Below are positions 11,004-21,525 of a DNA stretch of 50,587 bases, piece after piece (the stretch's first letter is position 1; the number at the start of each line of letters is the position of its first letter). This DNA comes from Tubiluchus corallicola (lineage: Eukaryota > Priapulida > Priapulimorpha > Priapulimorphida > Tubiluchidae). The notes beneath the pieces are model-generated. The model made no database searches, was not told the DNA's origin, and was given only the letters and a program-made list of their open reading frames with translations. The position numbers and the translations under genes are program-made. The stretch covers positions 2,501-53,087 of the forward strand of contig JAQGDQ010001238.1 in assembly GCA_030141605.1 (NCBI GenBank). Reading direction: 5' to 3'.

Positions 11004-11613
11004 GTTAACAGTCAAAACAAACTTGTCAGTAACTGTTTTCTATTTCAGTTTTATTCTAGCTAGTCAGGCCTTTTTAATACAAGAAATTAATAACGCTACT
11101 CAAAGAACAGAGGTTTGGAAATGTGTGAAGAAAGTAGTGATTACAGGTCACGTGCGACTCGCATTATTTTGTGCATAATTTGACGATCTGGGCCCTAACT
11201 ACATGCGCTAAGTCGCGTAAATCCGAAACAGTACGATGATGTTTTGACTATAATACCGCCACATAAATAGAGCTGTAACACAACAATATTTCTGTAAAAT
11301 GCAAACATGAGGTGAGATATAATCTCTGCGTGGATTTTTTTCCCGTGTTTAACCCTGTGCTTTGTTTGCGCAGACTGTAGACAGACGTTGTTATGTGCGT
11401 GGCTGTGTAAACAACGTCTGTAAATATTCCCCGGCTCGAAACGACCCAGAAACTAACACTTCCACATTCTGCGTCACTACGCCTCGGTAGGCTGGCATTC
11501 AAGGCATGGCTAATAATGCCCACGACCCAGCTAACATCCGCCTGCAACCCCGCCATCTGCCGCCAACACGCATTCAACAAAGATCAATTTTTGTAAAAAT
11601 TACTTGTAACGCC

Positions 11614-11661
11614 AACAGCTCCGTGCAGATCCGCCCCAACAGCTCCGTGCAGATCCGCCCC
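11614..11661. repeat. Perfect 24-bp tandem duplication
   Basis: A 24-base unit beginning AACAGCTCCGTGCAGATCCG is present twice, head to tail, without mismatch. Confidence 0.95.
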
Positions 11662-14600
11662 ACAGGGAATAATTTAAAATTGGTAGTTAATAAATGGGCA
11701 GAACTGGACCGACGGATACCGATCCGGGGATATTCGGTCTAGTGCCGGTAAAGCGACGCTAAAGAAACTCGTCAAAACAGAACTATTACACGTGTCAATA
11801 TAAACTCTTCTGCACAAGAGAATATAAACATCCCCTTATTAGAAAGATACAATAATTTTCCGGCGTTATAATCTTTAGCATTTAGAGTTTAGCAAACAAG
11901 GGTGTTAGCTTGTCTAGTTATATAGCCTCATTCAAAGCTGTATACCAACTGACCGAAGCTAACACAATTTATTAGGCTAATCCAGGTTGAAAAATTACCA
12001 CAGCTCTGATCATTGCAATTATTGGCCTATTAATTATTAGCGTTAGAGAGCGGACAGCATCCTACGCAAGGACTTTGTAAGATAGAGCAAAGAGAGCACT
12101 TGAACTTTGAACTTCTTTTTCATTTGTGTTTAAACTTTTAAGTATTTTCAATGATGTTTAATGTATAGCAATGAATTTTAAAGTTGCAGTTTTTTATTCC
12201 TTGATAAAAATATGATTTTATAACTGATAAAAGATGATAATCATATCACTTTTTAATACGACTATCAATTGATAAAAATCATGATCACAGAAAATATCGA
12301 AAGACATTTTTAGCATGTAATTATGACATTTTTCGCATACAGGCTCAGATGCATCGTAAGGTTAAATCAGACATAAAAGCAAGCCGAATGCTTCTTGCTA
12401 GCACAACGAGACCTTATCACAAGAATAACTCCTGTTGCAATCAAGTAATGAAATGTAACATTATCGTTCAATGGCAAAGCCGACGCGACAAAAATACACA
12501 CGTCTGTCTGTCAGTGCAATCGCGAATGATATACAGCACGTGTAAGAAGAAATTCATTAAGCCAATGCATCCAGGTTAAAATTAGAAACAAGTCATATAC
12601 GCAGGAAACCATTCTCTGTGCCCAAAGGTAGCAACAGCATTAAGATACCTTTCGTGCATCAGCCACAGAGAACGAAAAGGATCTGCCCCGCGAGAAAGAG
12701 TTGAATGACAAAAATAAGCCGTGTCCTTGGCAAAACGAGCTTAGCCTAGCATCAACAAGAGAGTTATTCAAGCCTGCAAAGAGTTGCGCTACTGGCTAGA
12801 CTGTATGATTGGCGTCTGATTAACTCTTTCATGAATGTCATGTAGAGCTTGGTGCGCGTGCACCGTCTAATTAATTCTCTACCATAGATTTAAATCCCAC
12901 GCATGCGCGAACACAGATTCATAGCCTACAAAGGTGTGGAACAATGCCTTCCAAAAGTGTGTCGTTCAGTGCTGGACAATCAATTAGTAGCACCAATCAT
13001 CGAGTTCTGCGCTCAACGAACGATGATTACACCAAATTCTATCAACTCTCCCACCTGTTTTTAACCAACTATGGCTTACAGATAAGTTGACTTAGCTCCT
13101 TACGTGTATATTACATCATTCCGTGGCAGCAGATACGGGTAAATCCGCCCGGATCCTACTGACAAACCGTATATATTAACTGCTAATAATACTCCCGTGC
13201 ATAATAACAAATTTACAAGCCAACATAACATATGTATGCGACAGTGTTTTGGTGCGGAATATGATTCCTTCGTAACATAGGATTAACTCCACCAATTTCT
13301 ACCAAAGGGCAAAAGAAAACAATAGTGACAATCTCTGGAACATACTCGGTTTCCAATTCCTTGTAGTTTCTCCACGTCCTTGTGTAAAACAGCCAGACAG
13401 ACGGCAAACATGCCTGTTTCTTGCAATATAGATACGTGGATATTAGCAGCAATTAATCACTCCATTGTCTGGCCACAAGGCGATAAACATCTGTGGTTGT
13501 TCCATATATTATTCAGCGATTTTATTTATTTACACGTCTGCCGGGGAGCATCAGTAAATGTACGCATATATAATTGGAGCAAGTATTCACGTACGTACTA
13601 AAATTAAAGTAGTACTTAGTTAAGTACCATTCAATTATTTCCTGTATTTCAGTAAAAATCTGCTCGCATTATCCCATATAGAAACCACAAGATGAGACAG
13701 TTTAGTTAGGCCTTGCCATACTATAAATTATATATATTTGGTCATATCAAACTGATTACATTAATAAATTCTGTTAGATTGGGTATTGGTAAATAAACTA
13801 GCTAAAACGCCACAAGTTCCTTGACTGGTTCTAGTTTTTTCTTATGTATCCTACAAAGGCTTGTACTGCGTTGCTAATTCAGACAGACAACCCTATAGTT
13901 CTAAGAACAAATTAAATCATACAGTAGCAGCCTACCAGGCACAACTAATAACTGAATATAGTTAGCGTCAATATCTGACGGAAACACTCAATAAAAGTAA
14001 ACATATCAAATCGAGGCTAAAATACGAATAATTGTAAATCTCTGAAACTAAACAGAGCGAAAATGCCACACCGAGTTATAATTTCAGAGCACAGTTCGCG
14101 CATGCGCAGTCATAGTACTACGCATTAAAGCAACGATTCACCCCATACAATGCCAACGTCTATCAGGCCACAAAAATACACATTAACGAATAAAGAATAG
14201 TGCTACCAAAGGGATTATAACGCGATTATTACAATATGGAAGTCGTCGGCAAGCTGTGGCGCACATTAAACACGTGAGAGAAAATTTAATTTCAGCATGA
14301 AGTTACAGCAGACCTTGTTGCAAACTCGTTAAAGTTTTATGACAGAAGGCATCATCAGTTTGCCAGTGAAAGAAAACCGTTCAAAGTTCCAAAGAGAACA
14401 TTCGCAGTCATGCGCCACACAAGTCCGCAAAGAGCAGAGTCTATAGCGAAACAACATCTGCAATCTTGCGTGGATAAATATTTCCAATAAACTTCAGTTA
14501 ATATATATTAGAAACCAAACTGAAAAATATTTAGCATACTCAATCCGTAGATGTAGAACAGCTGCTTGTGAATCTTGTTCTTTCCCTCGGGTTTCTAAAC

Positions 14601-14994
14601 TCTAGCATTCTCCAGCAAGAAATTGTTTCCCTTAAAACTACAACTGCATCCTGTTCAAGAACCACAAAAGATACTCCTCTACCACTACAACAAATTAGTT
14701 AACGAATTGTACATCTGTGGATACTCATACTTTGATATTGCTAGTTCCATTTGTTAACCTCGTATCATAAGTAGCCATTGGCCTTGCTTGTGAGCAATTT
14801 CACAGGTCTTTCTACGGCAGTTTCTTGCTTATTATTATGGTACGTGTGTGGTGATTTGAATATAAAAATACTACTCAATACACATGTTTATTTTAAGTTA
14901 CTAAAAATTAGTTCATCACAACTAATTATAAAGCCTTTCACTAGCAGTTTATCGTGTTTTATATGAACTCTATATACAACTGCGAGTTATTACC
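11662..14994. other. No gene recognised; two NRF1-like sites
   Basis: AT-rich intronic sequence. The only motifs I note are NRF1-like palindromes, CGCGCATGCGCA at 14097-14108 and a partial CGCATGCGCGAA at about 12900. No first exon is evident beside either. Confidence 0.35.
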
Positions 14995-16030
14995 CAACAC
15001 TTAAATTATGTAGATCAGAACTTACGTACTCTGCTCACACTGCACACTTAAATTATGTAGATCAGAATTTACGTACTCTGCTCACACAGCACAGTTAAAT
15101 TATGTAGATCAGAATTTACGTACTCTGCTCACACTGCACACGTAAATTATGTAGATCAGAACTTTAGAACTCTGCTCACACTGCACACTTAAATTATGTA
15201 CATCAGAACTTTAGTACTCTGTTCACACTGCACACTTAAATTATGTAGATCAGAACTTTAGTACTCTGCTCACACTGCACACTTAAATTATGTAGATCAG
15301 AACTTTAGTACTCTGCTCACACTGCACACTTAAATTATGTAGATCAGAACTTACGTACTCTGCTCACACTGCACACTTAAATTATGTAGATCAGAACTTA
15401 CGTACTCTGCTCACACTGCACACTTAAATTATGTAGATCAGAACTTTAGTACTCTGCTCACACTGCACACTTAAATTATGTAGATCAGAACTCACGTTCT
15501 CCGCTCACACTGCACACTTAAATTATGTAGATCAGAACTTTAGTACTCTGCTCACACTGCACACTTAAATTATGTAGATCAGAACTCACGTTCTCTGCTC
15601 ACACTGCACACTTAAATTATGTAGATCAGAACTTACGTACTCTGCTCACACTGCACACTTAAATTATGTAGATCAGAACTTACGTACTCTGCTCACACTG
15701 CACACTTAAATTATGTAGATCAGAACTTACGTACTCTGCTCACACTGCACACTTAAATTATGTAGATCAGAACTCACGTTCTCCGCTCACACTGCACACT
15801 TAAATTATGTAGATCAGAACTTTAGTACTCTGCTCACACTGCACACTTAAATTATGTAGATCAGAACTCACGTTCTCTGCTCACACTGCACACTTAAATT
15901 ATGTAGATCAGAACTTACGTACTCTGCTCACACTGCACACTTAAATTATGTAGATCAGAACTCACGTTCTCCGCTCACACTGCACACTTAAATTATGTAG
16001 ATCAGAACTTACGTTCTCTGCTCACACTGC
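14995..16030. repeat. 47-bp satellite-like array, about 22 copies
   Basis: Tandem units of 47 bp with core TTAAATTATGTAGATCAGAA and CTGCTCACACTGCACAC. Between them lies a variable segment with three main states: CTTACGTACT, CTTTAGTACT and CTCACGTTCTC. The states recur in mixed order, suggesting repeated unequal exchange or local conversion. No spacers separate the units, so it is not a CRISPR-like array. Confidence 0.97.
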
Positions 16031-16221
16031 TATTTGTAACCATTCATAACTTTTTGTAGCAACGTTACAGAAATCTTATGCTCAGAATTAAGATTTGTGG
16101 CTCAGAATTTGATATTTCTACATACTGATATTTTAAATAAGTATTATAACAACATTCTTGTAGATATTAAAAGCAAATTAGTATCTTAAAAGAAATGACT
16201 GATTTGGTTTGCATGAAAATA

Positions 16222-16235
16222 TACTATATATATAC

Positions 16236-16282
<47 letters not shown>
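16222..16282. repeat. AT dinucleotide microsatellite
   Basis: Nearly pure (AT)n with short interruptions at its left side. Confidence 0.9.
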
Positions 16283-16283
<1 letters not shown>

Positions 16284-18283
16284 TATATATAGAATGTGAT
16301 CTGCTTGAGTCACATGATGTCGATTGCATTATAAGTGCAGAAATTTTAATGTGACATATAATGTTTGTAAATATGTGTATCTTCTTTGAGCACTTTAGTT
16401 TTACCATTTATTTTTTTCTAGTTGCACTGTACACATTTGTCTTAAATAGTATTGTTATTTTTAACATAATGTTGAGGCTTACTCAATTTTATTGTAATGA
16501 GTGAACCATTTTAAAGACGAATAAAGATTTAATATATAAATATAAATAATATATATATAATCTATAGTTGCCTTTAATGAAATTAATGAAATATGTGATA
16601 ATTAGTACCGAATATTTATAGACGTGTTCTCTAAATATATTTTTGTTTTTTTATTGACTGTACATATCTTTATTGTAAATATTTTTTTGTACTGAGTTTT
16701 TAATTTTATATGTGGATGTAATTCTTGAATTAATGTGCGAATAAAGACGATATATGTTAATGTTTACAAGAAAATCAGAACTAGCTCACCGGGTGATCAC
16801 ATGAGATAAGATGACTAACTGGCACAGGGCATATATTCCCAAAACTAAGAAACTAGGTGAAAAACTGCAAGTATCTTAGCCACATCTGACCCGTGTACAA
16901 CTCCCTCAATGGAGAAATAGCTGGTGTGGTACACCAGTATAACCCAAAATCGGATTTTATGGTTGTCACTACCCGATTTAGTGGCCAGAAGGCCTACATC
17001 CAGCCATGTTTAACTTCGAACCTGAGGCTGAGGCCAAAGACAAATACAGCATGTGCAAGAAAATAACAAAATACTTCAACTTACAAATTAAAACCTCTTG
17101 AAAGTATCAAGAGTATCTAATCATATTTACATGACTGATTGCCTTAATTCATAAAACAAGACTGTTGGCAAACTCATTAAATAGTTTACATGTATATATG
17201 AATTTGGACCACTATGTTGCTAGTATGGTAGTCAGTGATGACAGAAACTGTTTAGTCAAAATTTATACTATAACATAGTATACAAATTTAACGTATGGTA
17301 TATCATTTAAGTCAATACTGGCGATATATCAGCAGTCTCATACGATAAATGCATATGCACTTTCTAAAATCATATTAGTAGTAAAATAGCTACAAATTGC
17401 AATAGAACAAAGCCATTATCCATGTTGCGATTTGGTTAGTAAATTATATTTTTTTCAGTTGGTGTACTATGGATCAATGTTTGTTAAATTTATCACTAGA
17501 ATTTTGAAAAAAACATTTATGTAACTTCCTACCTTAATGTGAAAGTTCTAATTACATCTTGTACCTAAATCTCAAGTGCAAATGCTCTCAGACTTATCCG
17601 TTTTTCATCCTAATCCTCAACTTTGTACTGATTCCATCTGTTTCAATGCACACACGATTACACGTTGTACAGCTAAAATGTACTTTTTAAACTGTTTACC
17701 ACCTTCAAAGTTTTATCACAATTTTTAGAACAATATGAGAAGAAATGTGACAAAAATACGAATCTAATCTGTTTGGGAGGATAACTGAATGACCTAAAAA
17801 ATTTTTACTGCATGAAAACAGACTTGATCTTTTCTTTCAATTAAAATTTGGCTCTAAAATTCATTAGTAATTAATAAGGTTTACCTCACGAAATAATTTT
17901 GAAATTAATAACAGAAGAAATAATCAGTTTGATCACTCTTGTTTATACATTGTGGCAACTCAGACCACTAATATGAAATAGTTGCATCACTTACCAAGTA
18001 TTTGAAGACACTTTACAGCTTACTTCAATCGCCGAGATCCTTAACTTCAATGTCTCAATAATTAATTATAATTACATTAACATATCACATTAAATTATTC
18101 ATTCACTTTAGATAGCGCCTCGTCAAAAATATTACAGACTACAATAATCAAGTTCATCTTTTTTCTCCAAAGTCTAAACCCAGTATACATTACAGACTCG
18201 TCGACTTAATAAATGTTAATTCTGATGCTAATAGTAAATTACCAATTAAAACTGAAAACAAAACTAGTAATAGAACAACTCAC
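16283..18283. other. No feature recognised
   Basis: AT-rich intron sequence. Two A/T-rich ends, each containing GACGAATAAAGA or GCGAATAAAGACGA (about 16515 and 16738), look like related repeat tails. I cannot delimit an element. Confidence 0.35.
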
Positions 18284-18341
18284 CTGTACCATAAACTGTC
18301 AACAAGCATAATAGAAGAATGCCTCCATGTATGACCTTCAT
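18284..18341 (-). CDS. Exon 1, signal peptide of the minus-strand gene
   Basis: On the minus strand the ATG at 18341 opens a 19-codon exon, MKVIHGGILLLCLLTVYGT, plus one G, followed by the donor GTGAGT. This is a classic signal-peptide exon: a short basic start, the hydrophobic core ILLLCLL, then small residues. An in-frame TAA lies a few codons upstream, so this ATG is the first in frame. It joins in phase 1 to the exon at 5500-5628. The product enters the secretory pathway; the rest of the protein is not in view, so the function is unknown. Confidence 0.65.
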
Positions 18342-18480
18342 ACCGCAAGGTTTCCCTCTAAACTTCGTAATCTTTTAACTCTTTCTCCACAGCGTAGCAC
18401 ATCAGTCCGCCATTAAAACATTCAGCTGTTCAACATGGCTGCCTCCATTTTTTAGTTTTTCGCTGAAGCTCCGCCCTGTC
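18342..18480 (-). promoter_or_regulatory. Putative 5' UTR and promoter of the minus-strand gene
   Basis: Sequence upstream of the ATG is more GC-rich than the intron. On the minus strand it carries GGCAGCCATGTT and AATGGCGGAC, which resemble YY1-type AANATGGC initiator motifs of TATA-less promoters. The transcription start is inferred, not seen. Confidence 0.35.
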
Positions 18481-18971
18481 TGCTATCAAAATCAATGAAA
18501 TATAAAATGTCTCGTCTGTTTCATCGAAGATTTGAGCTTGCTAGTGTTCATATGCAGTCCCGTAACTTTAGTCAAACGCTGAGAAACGAAAATAATCCAC
18601 GATTAGTTTCCGTTCACAGAAAGAATGAAATTATCAACTGCCCCCACTCCTCGCTAGAAATTGTGTGTCAGATTTTCGCATGTGTTTGTAGACAAGTCTG
18701 TGTGTGGACTGCACGATTATTTCTTTCGGGGGGCGCCGTGCGTAAGTAGGGCATATCAGTTTGTGGGCACTGATCACACTTTGTAAGAAATTTTGGTAAA
18801 TGCGGGACAGGACTTTGACCTAGGAGTGCACAGCCCACATATTTGCTAGAAACGAGCTTGCAAAATGCAGCAGTATAGGATGTTGCCGATTTAGCAAATT
18901 GTTCTTTTCAGTATCGACCAAAGTATACAACCGACAGCACTTTTTTATATCGACCAGTCTAGACAGTCTTG

Positions 18972-18981
18972 GTCACGTGAC
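18972..18981. promoter_or_regulatory. Palindromic E-box, CLEAR-like
   Basis: GTCACGTGAC matches the consensus bound by MiT/TFE factors (CLEAR motif) and by USF. It lies 0.6 kb upstream of the minus-strand ATG and 2.4 kb upstream of the OS9 ATG, in a locally GC-rich patch. A ten-base match can occur by chance, and function is untested. Confidence 0.3.
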
Positions 18982-19398
18982 CTGTAATTACAACAGGCGG
19001 CCCGGCGCCCCAACAGATTGAACGCAACTAGCTGAACGGTGAGCAGTACTGAGCAGCAGAAGGCGGCGCGTTTTCTATTATTAGTTACGAGGCAAGGGTT
19101 TAATTTGCCACACTCAGTCTGCTCGCCTCAGACGCTTGCAGTTACTACTAGGGGTTCTACTGTCAAATGTTCGCGCGTAAGATTATAGTAATGATAATAA
19201 TAATACTTACGCACAAAATTTTAATAATGATCTCAGCGACAAATTTTGCTGAACTTTAGTCGTCATCCAGTAACTGAATTATTCGCGCCTAATAAGCAGT
19301 AATTCTTGAATTGCAGTAATAAGTTACTAGTGGCAAGAGTAGCAGTTGTAGTCGCAGTAGAGTTGGTGGTGTTGATTGTAGAAGTAGTGGTGTACTGG

Positions 19399-19401
19399 TA
19401 A

Positions 19402-19439
<38 letters not shown>

Positions 19440-19450
19440 ATAGTAGTAGT
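19399..19450. repeat. (TAG)n microsatellite, left part
   Basis: Trinucleotide run that continues at 19731. The two halves are split by a small transposon insertion. Confidence 0.9.
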
Positions 19451-19730
19451 CAGGGCCTATTTCAGCCTAAGCGAGGCCAGGGAAGTGGGGTGTGTGAGAC
19501 CACCTCGGGGGGGGGGGGGGGTATCGCCACCATGGTTGGCGCCCAGAAAATTTTGGAACTGCTAGAACGCCGGAGAAGCATTTTCGAAGAGAAAATGTGG
19601 AGTTATACAGTTGTTAAAGGAAAGAACAATTGAATGTTCGCACAAAGCAAAAAAATGTTACCACGGACCACACCCCTGGAGGGTGAGGCCCCGGGAAAGT
19701 ATCCCCATTCCCCCCCTGAAATAGGCCCTG
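19451..19730. mobile_element. Non-autonomous hAT-like element inside a (TAG)n tract
   Basis: A 280-bp segment bounded by perfect 15-bp terminal inverted repeats, CAGGGCCTATTTCAG and CTGAAATAGGCCCTG. The CAGGG...CCCTG ends and an 8-bp flanking match (GTAGTAGT on both sides) fit the hAT superfamily. The flank match is uninformative because it lies in a trinucleotide repeat. A G-run sits at 19507-19521. There is no transposase. Its sequence is unrelated to the 500-bp hAT MITEs in OS9. Confidence 0.75.
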
Positions 19731-19824
<94 letters not shown>

Positions 19825-19855
19825 CAACAGCACAGGCAGCAGCAGCAGCAAGAAC

Positions 19856-19890
<35 letters not shown>

Positions 19891-19899
19891 CCTGAGTAA

Positions 19900-19979
<80 letters not shown>

Positions 19980-20085
19980 TCAGTAGTAGTAGTAGTAGTA
20001 GTAGTAGTAGCAGCAGCAGCAGCAGTAGTAGTGGCAGTGGCAGTGGTAGTGGTTGTAGTAATGGTAGTAGTAGCAGCAGCAACAG
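19731..20085. repeat. (AGT/AGC)n trinucleotide array
   Basis: Long trinucleotide array with AGC and other interruptions. It gives poly-Ser on one strand and poly-Leu on the other, neither credible as a protein. Confidence 0.95.
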
Positions 20086-21360
20086 TAGCAGTAGTATTCC
20101 GCCTATAGCAGCAGCAGTAGAAGATAAAGTAGTATTTTCTATTTTTGTATCATTATCAAATGTATTGTAAAGAAAACCTTAGCATCAATGTTATGATTAT
20201 GCGACCCTGTTCAGCTATAAACATATAGTTATATGAATGATAACTACTGAAATCGTCAGCAGTTTGATAGATGCCTCTATACCAAACAGTGCTTGAATTT
20301 TAAATTTTAACAAAGTACAATTTACAGTGGGGAATCCGGGAAGCAAAGTTGCCCTTGCAACCCAGCTAGGGTGTCCGGGGGAATGCTTTAAGTTTCCCAG
20401 CGGGGTATTTAATCAGGTTTGCACAAAAAACGCCAGGCAAGTGGGGCAACGGTTAATTACGTAATTTCCTGATAAGGTTGCTTTCCCGCGACTTTGATCT
20501 CGCTCTAAGCTGTCACATGGTATTTATATAATTGTGTTAATTGTGCTGTTTGTGTTTTTTTCTTAGTGCATTTTCGTGCTGCACAGCATCGTGTAATTGT
20601 GTTAAAAATTACAAAACTCAAAAAATTGACTTTATGACTTGCACTTTCATGCTATGTTCTTCTTTCTTTCTTTTTTTACTTTTTGCATGAAGATAGTCGA
20701 GGCTCTTACAATGGCATGTTGGTCAAAACCTACTTTCTTCCAAGTTTTTATTATAATTTTTTGCTGATCGTTATTCATTTAATTGTAATTGAGTAAGGAC
20801 GTGATCTAAAACATTAGTTTTTTAAATTACGACTGTCAGTATGCATACTATGCAACACGCACAAGCATTCAGATAAAGCAAATTCAGAGTGAATTTTTGG
20901 CTTTCAAAATAGAATCAAACTGAATTTCAGAATTTTGGTTCTGAATCGGATTCAGTTTTTAAAGTTTTAGAAGGAGTTTCAGAATCATTAATAAAAACCA
21001 GTCTCACAAAGATCATGCATGTTACTTGATATTGTTTTGCAGTAAAGGTATCAATAATTTGTTTAAAATTGTGGACAGAAATTGTGGTTAACTTGTGTTG
21101 ATTGCTTTATTTGCAGGCTACTTCAAAGTTCAAGCGTTTCAAAAATAAAAAAATCTTTATTCATAATTTTAGGTTAAAAACTCTTTCAAATCGAATTAGA
21201 GTGTTCGTACTCGAACGTTCGCTGCTCACCCCTACTACGCACTATTCAAGTATTCAGTATTCGGGGAGCCAGGAACCTTTGATTGCAGTCGCGCGTCGTG
21301 GTTAGTTGTGTTGCTTCATCGACAAATTTGGATTATTTGAAAAAGAAGAAACTTCCCAAG
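20086..21360. other. OS9 upstream region
   Basis: Mostly AT-rich. A GC-richer patch at about 20325-20520 contains the palindrome TTAATTACGTAATT and has no recognised origin. A strong splice-acceptor-like site, TTGCTTTATTTGCAG, ends at 21116. It could begin a 5' UTR exon leading to the OS9 ATG. I see no TATA box in a convincing place. Confidence 0.4.
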
Positions 21361-21525
21361 ATGCTATGCTACTTCAACATGGCTTCAGTTAGGTTACGAA
21401 GTTTATGCGGCTTCTGCATAATTTCTTGTTTATTAAATTATTGCAATTCCTTTTTAGACGTCGACGAAATAAAATCTGTACAGTACTCAATAGAAGTACT
21501 TAGCGTGCCTATTTTATTGAACCAG
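21361..21525 (+). CDS. OS9: OS9 exon 1: start and signal peptide
   Basis: Codons 1-55, ending AACCAG/GTAATA in phase 0. An in-frame TGA at 21280-21282 precedes the first ATG. A second ATG at 21379 (residue 7) has the better start context, AACATGG, and begins MASVRLRSLCGFCIISCLLN, a typical signal peptide, so it may be the true start. The mature part contains EIKSVQYSIEVLSVP, matching the conserved OS-9 N-terminus (human EMRYGIEILPLP). Confidence 0.88.

Larger units (their letters stand above)
5629..18283 (-). other. 12.7 kb first intron of the minus-strand gene
   Basis: Inferred from the matching phase-1 donor at 18284 and acceptor at 5628. It contains an RTE-type insertion, a 5S-like relic, a LINE 3' end, a SINE, 24-bp and 47-bp tandem arrays and simple repeats, each listed separately. 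A skipped symmetric exon inside it cannot be excluded. Confidence 0.5.

Noticed and set aside
14995-16030. CRISPR-like appearance of the 47-bp array
   Set aside because: Units are contiguous without unique spacers, and the genome is eukaryotic.
18495-18749. 84-codon plus-strand frame near the minus-strand promoter, ending near a GTAAGT
   Set aside because: No domain, no signal peptide and no matching downstream exon found; it may be a non-coding divergent transcript or chance.
19603-20170. Poly-Ser and poly-Leu open frames
   Set aside because: By-products of the (AGT)n array; the non-repetitive start of one is transposon sequence.
21287-21320. CGTGG near the OS9 start as an ER-stress element
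   Set aside because: The spacing and the CCAAT half of the ERSE consensus are absent.
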